Shown: piece by piece, positions 57,150 through 64,000 of the stretch
Position numbering within the stretch: position 1 is the first letter of the stretch
Layout of the letters: each line of letters begins with the position of its first letter
DNA from: Leptodactylus fallax
Lineage: Eukaryota; Chordata; Amphibia; Anura; Leptodactylidae
Direction of reading: 5' to 3'
Length of the DNA stretch: 64,000 bases
Assembly: GCA_947044405.1 (NCBI GenBank)
Contig: CAMRHE010000166.1
Span: 496,001-560,000 of the forward strand
Notes under the pieces: model-generated
What the model was told of the DNA's origin: nothing
Database searches by the model: none
Seen by the model: the letters and a program-made list of their open reading frames with translations, nothing else
Program-made: the position numbers and the translations under genes

Positions 57150-58385
57150 GGGGGGGGCGGGTGAGGCAAGGTTTGGGGTACGGTGGATGTTGGGTGTCCG
57201 CAGGGGGGGGCGGGTGAGGCAAGGTTTGGGGTGCGGTGGATGTTGGGTGTCCGCAGGGGGGGGGCGGGTGAGGCAAGGTTTGGGGTGTGGTGAATGTTGG
57301 GTGTCGCAGGGGGGGGCGGGTGAGGCAAGGTTTGGGGTGCGGTGGATGTTGGGTGTCGCGGGGGGGGCGGGGTGAGACAAGGTTTGGGGTGCGGTGGATG
57401 TTGGGTGTCGCAGGGGGGGCGGGTGAGGCAAGGTTTGGGGTGCGGTGGATGTTGGGTGTCGCAGGGGGGGCAGGTGAGGCAAGGTTTGGGGTGCGGTGGA
57501 TGTTCGGTGTCGCGGGGGGGGGTGGGTGAGGCAAGGTTTGGGGTGCGGTGGATGTCGGGTGTCGCAGGGGGGGCGGGTGAGGCAAGGTTTGGGGTACGGT
57601 GGATGTTGGGTGTCGCGGGGGGGCGGGTGAGGCAAGGTTTGGGGTGCGGTGGATGTTGGGTGTCGCAGGGAGGGCGGGTGAGGCAAGGTTTGGGGTGCGG
57701 TGGATGTTGGGTGTCGCAGGGGGGGGGCGGGTGAGGCAAGGTTTGGGGTGCGGTGGATGTTGGGTGTCGCGGGGGGGCAGGTGAGGCAAGGTTTGGGGTG
57801 CGGTGGATGTTGGGTGTCGCAGGGGGGGGGGGCGGGTGAGGCAAGGTTTGGGGTGCTATGGATGTTGGGTGTCCGCAGGGGGGGCGGGTGAGGCAAGGTT
57901 TGGGGTGCGGTGGATGTTGGGTGTCGCAGGGGGGGCGGGTGAGGCAAGGTTTGGGGTGCTATGGATGTTGGGTGTCGCGGGGGGGCGGGTGAGGCAAGGT
58001 TTGGGGTGCGGTGGATGTTGGGTGTCGCGGGGGGGCGGGTGAGGCAAGGTTTGGGGAACAGTGGATGTTGGGTGTCGCGGGGGGGCGGGTGAGGCAAGGT
58101 TTGGGGTGCGGTGGATGTTCGGTGTCGCAGGGGGGGCAGGTGAGGCAAGGTTCGGGGAACAGTGGATGTTGGGTGTCGCAGGGGGGGGCGGGTGAGGCAA
58201 GGTTTGGGGAACAGTGGATGTTGGGTGTCGCAGGGGGGGCAAGTGAGGCAAGGTTTGGGGAACAGTGGATGTTGGGTGTCACAGGGGGGGCGGGTGAGGC
58301 AAGGTTTGGGGAACAGTGGATGTTGGGTGTCGCAGGGGGGGACAGGTGAGACAAGGTTTGGGGTGCAGTGGATGTTGGATGTCAC
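57150..58385. repeat. G-rich minisatellite of about 24 units
   Basis: Units of 50-57 bp with core GTGAGGCAAGGTTTGGGGTG, then CGGTGGATGTTGGGTGTCGC and a run of 5-11 G. Units differ mainly in G-run length and in a later GGGAACAG variant block (about 58050-58330). The regular spacing keeps several frames open on both strands; these ORFs encode only unit repeats and are not genes. The G strand has four G-runs within any two units and could form quadruplexes. Confidence 0.92.
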
Positions 58386-59615
58386 GGGGGGAGGGGGAGG
58401 GGGCGTTGGCAGAAAAAGCCTCCAAGCAAAGAATATCCTCTGTGATAAGGAGCAGGGATTATGTGCCCAGCACTGTAAGGGTAGCTCATGCCAGGCCCAT
58501 ATAACCTTAGTACACTGCTGCTCAAACCATCACATTACAGTTATAGTTTTATCAGCTAATTTCTGTAGCATGAAGGGTTAAAAGGCTATATGCTGAGACA
58601 TTGTTTGAAAAATCACAAAAACAAATGCAAAGTATTTTTATGTAAATAAAGCTTAGGCTCCATTCATGTCTCAGGTCATGTCATGGTTTGTCATTGTGAT
58701 AATCCTGAATGTATTCTGCTGTTTTTCCCTACCCAGTAAAATGCACCTGACAGACCCATTACAAATATGTTACAAATTAAAAAAAAAAAACTATGTCGGC
58801 TTTCTGGCGGTATATAAAACCTCATATTCATGAGGACAATGAAAGGTTCTCTTTAATAAGGCTAGCACTGCATTGCGATCTTGGCTGCCTATTGCATGAC
58901 CAAAGATCGCTGGGTCTCCCTGCGATTCCTTCACTAATGTTAGTGAATGAAGTCACATTGAGATCCTGAGGGTGTCACAACCGCAACTTCAAGCCAAACA
59001 TTGCTCAATCCTTTTGTGGCTTGAAGTCACAGTCGCAAAAACACTAGAGGTTGCAATGTGACTCCATTCACTAATATTAGTGAAGGAGTCACAGGGCAAC
59101 CCAGTAATCATTGATCACGTGACAGGAAACACCCAAAATTGTCATGTAGCCCTAGCCTAACCATTGCGGTTTTGGAAATCGCACCATGTCAATTATACCT
59201 ATGGAAACGCCGGTGGTTTCCATATAGGTATAAATAGAAAGAGAAAGTCCACAGAGGAAACCTCTGTGGACAGTCTGTGAAAAGTGCTGCGATGCGTTGC
59301 CTCCATGTTTTTTCCTGCAGCGCTTTTTGCTGCGGCCCGCTACGTGGAGACTTAGCCTAAGGATAGATTGTCAATATCAGATTGGTGGAAGATCTGATCT
59401 ACCATAATCTGGTCTAACTACTATGCAGAGAACCATGCTGTATGGTTCCTGCGAGGTTTGGGGTGCCATGGATATTGGGTGCCGAGGGGGGGGTGTTTTG
59501 GGTGTCTGTCTGCTGAGACCCCCCCTTTTGCTTGAGAATTAGTTTTTTTCCCCTCCACTTGAAATTCAGCCTGACCACAGCCAGGCTGAATATAGGCTAT
59601 CTGCGGCGCTTCTAT
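58386..59615. other. No gene; dispersed repeats
   Basis: The segment 59158-59360 is the inverted relative of 36628-36905. The segment 59430-59600 resembles 46600-46800 in reverse (AGCCAGGCTGAAT, GAGACCCCC). Elsewhere nothing recognisable. Confidence 0.5.
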
Positions 59616-60655
59616 TAACCCCTTCATGCATTCTCACGTACCTGTACGTGGGAGAATGTGGTTAGTTACCGCATCCCCACGTACAGGTACGTGACGGTGA
59701 TCGAGCGGGCTCAGAAGCAGAGCCCGTGCGATCACCGCGGGAGCCCGGCTGTATTTGACAGCCAGGCTCCCACTGCAACAGCGGGGACCAGTGGTAACAC
59801 CGATCCCCGCTGTTTAACCCTTAAGATGCCGTGGTCAATAGTGACCGCGGCATCCAAGGGGTTCCGCTATCTTGCCGCCCCCCCCGGCACCCCCCCGCGG
59901 CGAGATCGGGGGGTGCCGATATCGATAATTTGCAGCCCGGGGTCTGCCAAGTGACCCCAGGCTGCCTGGAGACCCCACTACCTGGTTGATCCTGCCGAGA
60001 CCTCAGGAAGTCAGCGCTGTGTTTCCATAGCGCTGACTTCCTGTATAGGCTGCAAGACACATGTATGCTCGTGTCTTGCAGTCTATAGTACTGAGCCAGA
60101 GATCAAAGCATCTCTGGCTCAGGTGTCCTAATGGGACACATGAAAAAGTAAAAAAAGTGAAAAAATAAATAAATAAAGTATGTGAAAAAAATTAATAAAA
60201 GAATAAAGACCCAAAAATTCCCTTTTCCTATATAAAATGAATTATATAAAAAATAAACCTAAAAATGAATAAAAACAATACATATTTGGTATCGCCGCGT
60301 CTGTAACAACCTGTACAATAAAACTGAAACCATATTTAATGTACACAGTGAACGTCGGGGAAAAAAACCGCCAAAAGTAATGATTTTTCGCCATCTCACC
60401 TTACAAAATATCAAAAAGTCATATGTACCCCAAAACAGTACCAATAAAAAGCACAGGTTGTCCTGCAAAAAATAAGCCCTAAACCAACTCTCTAAACTGA
60501 AAAATAAAAATGCTACGCATCTTAGAAGATGGCGATGCAAAAAAAATTGATTTATGTCCCCAAATGGGTTTTTGTTGTGCAAAATTGGTATTGCATAAAA
60601 AAACAGTATAAATGAGGTATCGCCGTAATCGTACCGACCCGCAGAATAAAGATAA
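59616..60655. repeat. Frog-type dispersed repeat with hairpins
   Basis: Begins CCCCTTCATGCATTCTCACG, with nested inverted repeats (CACGTACCTGTACGTG and others), and includes TTGGTATCGCCGCGTCTGTA and CAAAAAGTCATATGTACCCC. I recall this wording as very frequent in hyloid frog genomes. No coding frame; class unknown. Confidence 0.55.
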
Positions 60656-60762
60656 CGTTACTTGACGTTACGTGAGTCACGTGAGCGGGAAGAGACAGCT
60701 GTGAGCAGCGTGCGGAAGCAGGGGGAAGAGTCAGCTGTGAGCAGCGTGCGGAGGGGCTTGCA

Positions 60763-60927
60763 CAGCGGCAGCGGCCCAGTGCGGCCAGGAGAGAGCTGCC
60801 GGCTTACTGCCGGGCGGCAGCACAGCGGTGAACAGCGGCAGCGGCCCAGTGCGGCCAGGAGAGAGCTGCCGGCTTACTGCCGGGCGGCAGCACAGCGGTG
60901 AACAGCGGCAGCGGCCCAGTGCGGCCT
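60763..60927 (+). repeat. CR1 5' tandem repeats
   Basis: Two exact 70-bp units (60763 and 60833) starting CAGCGGCAGCGGCCCAGTGC, plus a 25-base partial third at 60903. A second repeat (GTCAGCTGTGAGCAGCGTGC type) precedes them at 60690-60750. Tandem GC-rich 5' units often act as promoters in LINEs; that role is inference. Confidence 0.8.
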
Positions 60928-61026
60928 ACAAGGGAAGGAGCCACAGACACCCAGACCAGAACAGTGGGGCCAGGAGAGAGCTTCACGGCGGTGAGTAGCG
61001 GCCCAGCACGGCCAGAAGAGAGGAAT

Positions 61027-62044
61027 ATGGAAGAGGAGAAAACTCACATGGTAAGCTGCAGCATATGCTATATGTTTACAGATTTGCCTGACCATAAAGA
61101 CAACTTCACCTGTATGAAATGCAAACTAGTGGCCCTTTTAGAAGATAAAGTGCAGAGGTTGGAAGAAAGAATAGAGACGTTGAGAGGCATCAAAGAAAGT
61201 GAGGTTTTTATTGATGAAGCAGCAGCAAGCCTCTTGAATATAGTAAGGGAAGAAAGTATGAGAGAGCCTACAAGGGTGGAGGCTGAAGCAAACCTCCTAA
61301 ATATAGTAAGGGAAGAATACTTGAGGGAACCTACAGAGGCAGATAAATGGATACAGGTGACCAAGAGATGCAAAAGGATCACAAGGCCATCACCACTTAC
61401 ACAGCTAGGTAACCGATATGAAACTCTTATGCAGACTGATGAAAATGATAAGAATAATCTATCAGCAAAAGAAGAAACAAAAGTCACCCAGAGACAAGAG
61501 GGAGCAACAAGAAATAGCGTAGCGAGGAAAAAAAAGAAGAGTAGTGGTTATGGGCGACTCACTGCTAAGAGGCATAGAGGCAGCAGTCTGCAGGCCAGAT
61601 ATAACGGCACGAGAAGTATGCTGCCTCCCAGGAGCAAAAGTTAGGGACGTGGCCGATAGGATTCCATGCCTCTTCAGCTCCAAGGATAACTACCCATTTT
61701 TGCTGATACATGTGGGTACAAACGACACGGCAAAAAATGATTTACCAACTATTCGTAAAGACTTTCAAAATCTAGGAAAGAAAGTGAAGGAACTGGATGC
61801 GCAGGTAGTATTTTCATCAATTCTCCCAGTTGATGGTTATGGTATCAGGAGATGGAATAAAATACTAGAGGTAAACAAGTGGCTTCGGCAGTGGTGTAGA
61901 GAGCAAGGTTTTGGATTTCTGGACCATGGAGTGAATTACCTCTATGATGGACTCCTTGCTAGAGATGGGATACATCTCACAAAGCCTGGGAAACACATAT
62001 TTGCCAGAAGACTTGCCACACTTATCAGGAGGGCTTTAAACTAG
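61027..62044 (+). pseudogene. CR1 ORF1: zinc-finger-like plus esterase, one frameshift
   Basis: ATG at 61027 opens MEEEKTHMVSCSIC. Cys pairs CSIC and CMKC suggest a zinc-binding motif, followed by a coiled coil (LEDKVQRLEERIETL). The first frame runs to 61644, but near the A8 run at about 61528-61535 the protein should pass to the next frame, where VMGDSLLRG (GDS nucleophile block), LIHVGTND (oxyanion block) and DGIHLTKPGK (D-x-x-H) form an SGNH esterase ending at 62044. CR1 ORF1 proteins are known to carry this esterase. One extra A explains the break; sequencing error or slippage are alternatives. Confidence 0.85.
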
Positions 62045-62055
62045 AAGAGAAGGGG

Positions 62056-64000
62056 ATGGGAAGTAAAAAGAAAGACAAGAACATGCAGCTAAAGGATATA
62101 CTAAACAAGGTTACTAGATGTGGTAATGAGGACCTAAGACAGGATACTCAGAAGGAAATTAAGAAAAAGGAAGTACCAGAGCGCAATCTGAAATGTTTTT
62201 ACACAAATGCGCAAAGCTTGGGAAATAAACAGGGAGAATTAGAACTGATAATACAGAAGGAAAAATATGATGTCATTGGTATTACAGAAACTTGGTGGAA
62301 CGATAAGCATGATTGGAATATACAGATGGAAGGATACAACTTATTCAAAAAAAATAGAACTAATAAAAGAGGGGGAGGAGTTGCATTGTATGTTAAAAAA
62401 GATCACATTTCCACGGAAATCACAGTTTTACAAAATGATAACTTATTGGAAAATATTTGGGTAATAATTCAGGGGAAAAACAATGATAAGGACATCATAA
62501 TAGGTGTTTATTATAGACCACCAGGACAGACAGAAGACAGGGATGAGATTTTTTCACAGCAAATGACCACGCTTTCGAAGAAATTTGAAATTGTTATCAT
62601 GGGAGACTTTAATTACCCAGATATTCATTGGGAAACTCACACAGCTACGAGTAAAAGCTCTATCAAATTTTTATCCTCTCTAGCAGACAATTTCATTGCC
62701 CAGTTAGTAGAAGAAAACACAAGAGGAACATCCATTCTGGACCTAGTTTTAACTAATAAGGAGGACATGGTTAAGGAATTAAGGGTAGCAGGGACATTGG
62801 GATTCAGCGACCATGCTATACTCGAGTTTGGGGTTGTAAGAAGAAGAAGACCTGAGAAGACAAAGACTAGAAGACTCAATTTTAGTAGGGCAGATTTTAG
62901 GGGCCTAAAGGTAAGGGTTAGTAGAATTCCATGGCGAAAATTACTTAAGCACAAAAATGCACATGAGGGGTGGGAAATTTTCCGTAGGGAAATCATTAAT
63001 GCACAGGAACTAACAATACCTAGAAGCAAGAAAAATGGGAATCACCTAAAAACTCCAGGATGGATGACCAAAAAATTACATAACCTACTAAAAAAGAAAA
63101 AGGAAACTTACAACAAGTGGAAGATGGGAGCTATATCTAAGGGAGAGTATACAGCAGTTTGCAGACTCTGCAAGATAAGCATTAAAAAAGCCAAGGCTGA
63201 ATACGAATTGAAGCTTGCAAAAGAAGTTAAGAGTAATGTAAAAGGTTTTTGGGGATATGTTAAGAGCAAAAGAAAAGTGAAGGAAACCATTGGAGTCCTA
63301 AAGAACGAAAAGGGTGAAAAAGTTAACATGGTGGATCAGCAAGTGGAGTTACTAAATTCATATTTTGTATCCGTCTTCTCCCAAGAAATGGATGGAAATA
63401 TCAACATTAATGGTGATAGTGATGAGGGGAATGAGGACTCCAAGCTGATTATAAGTGAAGGTTTGGTAAGAGAACATTTAGCTAAGATTAAGGAAACCAA
63501 GTCCCCAGGACCGGATGATTTACACCCTAGAGTTTTAAAAGAATTAGCAGAGGAAATAACAGAACCCCTTGCAATAATCTTTAATAAGTCATGGGAGACA
63601 GGAGTGGTCCCTCTAGATTGGAAAAGGGCAAATGTGGTCCCCATCTACAAAAAGGGGAATAGGGACGACCCAGGAAATTATAGGCCGGTAAGTCTGACCT
63701 CGATAGTAGGAAAAATCTTTGAACAAATCGTTAAAGAACATTTAATTAGGTACCTGGATGGGAAGGCTTTAATTAATCAAAGCCAGCACGGCTTTATGCC
63801 TAATAAATCTTGCCAGACTAATCTTATTTCCTTCTATAATAAAGTCACTGAATGGTTGGACCAGGGGAATGCAGTGGACATAGTATATCTTGACTTTAGT
63901 AAGGCCTTTGATAAAGTATCACATAACATTCTTATTGAAAAAATGATCAAGTATGGCTTTGATAAAATATCAGTGAGGTGGGTTCACAATTGGCTTAATG
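62056..64000 (+). CDS. CR1 ORF2 endonuclease-reverse transcriptase (partial)
   Basis: ATG at 62056, 11 bases after the ORF1 stop; open for 648 codons to the window edge. Endonuclease motifs: YTNAQSLGNK, GITETWW, GGGVALYV, IIGVYYRPPG, VIMGDFNYPDIHW and LGFSDHAIL. RT begins with SPGPDDLHPRVLKEL, then WKRANVVPIYKKG, NYRPVSLTS, QHGFMPNKSC and motif A VDIVYLDFSKAFDKVSH. The catalytic YADD box should follow beyond 64000. No stop or shift is seen. The protein nicks target DNA and copies the element RNA there. Confidence 0.92.
   Translation, partial: MGSKKKDKNMQLKDILNKVTRCGNEDLRQDTQKEIKKKEVPERNLKCFYTNAQSLGNKQGELELIIQKEKYDVIGITETWWNDKHDWNIQMEGYNLFKKNRTNKRGGGVALYVKKDHISTEITVLQNDNLLENIWVIIQGKNNDKDIIIGVYYRPPGQTEDRDEIFSQQMTTLSKKFEIVIMGDFNYPDIHWETHTATSKSSIKFLSSLADNFIAQLVEENTRGTSILDLVLTNKEDMVKELRVAGTLGFSDHAILEFGVVRRRRPEKTKTRRLNFSRADFRGLKVRVSRIPWRKLLKHKNAHEGWEIFRREIINAQELTIPRSKKNGNHLKTPGWMTKKLHNLLKKKKETYNKWKMGAISKGEYTAVCRLCKISIKKAKAEYELKLAKEVKSNVKGFWGYVKSKRKVKETIGVLKNEKGEKVNMVDQQVELLNSYFVSVFSQEMDGNININGDSDEGNEDSKLIISEGLVREHLAKIKETKSPGPDDLHPRVLKELAEEITEPLAIIFNKSWETGVVPLDWKRANVVPIYKKGNRDDPGNYRPVSLTSIVGKIFEQIVKEHLIRYLDGKALINQSQHGFMPNKSCQTNLISFYNKVTEWLDQGNAVDIVYLDFSKAFDKVSHNILIEKMIKYGFDKISVRWVHNWLN

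Larger units (their letters stand above)
60660..64000 (+). mobile_element. CR1 LINE, 5' part, probably young
   Basis: GC-rich 5' region with tandem repeats, an ORF1 with zinc-finger-like and esterase parts, and an ORF2 with endonuclease and RT open to the window end. This order is that of CR1 elements. Only one coding lesion is seen, at an A run in ORF1. The remainder of RT and the 3' end lie outside. Confidence 0.88.

Noticed and set aside
57084..58385. A 433-codon minus-strand ORF of repeated Pro-rich units and its overlapping frames
   Set aside because: The open frames come from a minisatellite with favourable unit lengths; several frames on both strands are open, and units contain only the repeat.

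Overview
This 64 kb window is a vertebrate repeat desert, most likely from a frog (neobatrachian anuran; host assignment is inference). It holds L2 and CR1 LINEs, DIRS, Penelope-like elements (PLEs) with hammerhead-ribozyme motifs, many Tc1 copies, hAT-like elements, and interspersed repeats I associate with frog genomes (23010-23160 and 59616-60655). I recognise no conventional intron-bearing host gene. Almost every long open frame is transposon-derived or lies in a simple repeat. Frameshifts often sit in homopolymers, and three stretches (39495-39811, 40325-40485, 41168-41800) look like corrupted long-read assembly.

Layout. 254-14024: a PLE flanked by a 12-bp target duplication, with 1.41 kb inverted terminal repeats that each carry the same hammerhead motif. 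A DIRS element (5167-10466) sits inside its reverse transcriptase/endonuclease gene, and an apparently intact DD35E Tc1 transposon (10808-12374) sits five codons before its stop. 14037-16500: no feature recognised. 16600-22942: Helitron-like sequence interrupted by a Tc1 copy (17008-18500), a short DNA transposon (18564-19305) and an L2 LINE (19688-22773). 25061-28437: an LTR element with no recognisable gag-pol, carrying a 672-codon coiled-coil ORF whose middle third resembles the rod of non-muscle myosin heavy chain. 29092-32690: a long L2 copy with a 2A-like motif. 32912-35691: two Tc1 relics. 37148-44420: PLE-like fragment, a broken L2, corrupted sequence, decayed hammerheads, a minisatellite, a solo LTR and an L2 tail. 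45064-49433: a Tc1 copy split by a 2.7 kb hAT-like element with an 8-bp target duplication. 49790-51379: another Tc1. 52171-53826: two hAT-like elements with palindromes and a minisatellite. 53827-55450: a second PLE with a GIY-YIG endonuclease and a ribozyme motif. 55890-60655: Tc1 remnant, hAT end, a G-rich minisatellite of about 24 units, and frog repeats. 60660-64000: the 5' part of a CR1 LINE with an open ORF2 running off the window.

The element genes serve their own mobility: reverse transcription plus GIY-YIG cutting (PLE), reverse transcription plus tyrosine recombination (DIRS), target-primed reverse transcription (L2, CR1) and DDE cut-and-paste (Tc1). The outlier is the coiled-coil ORF between LTR sequences, the best candidate for something undescribed. 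All family calls come from reading motifs; no database search was possible.
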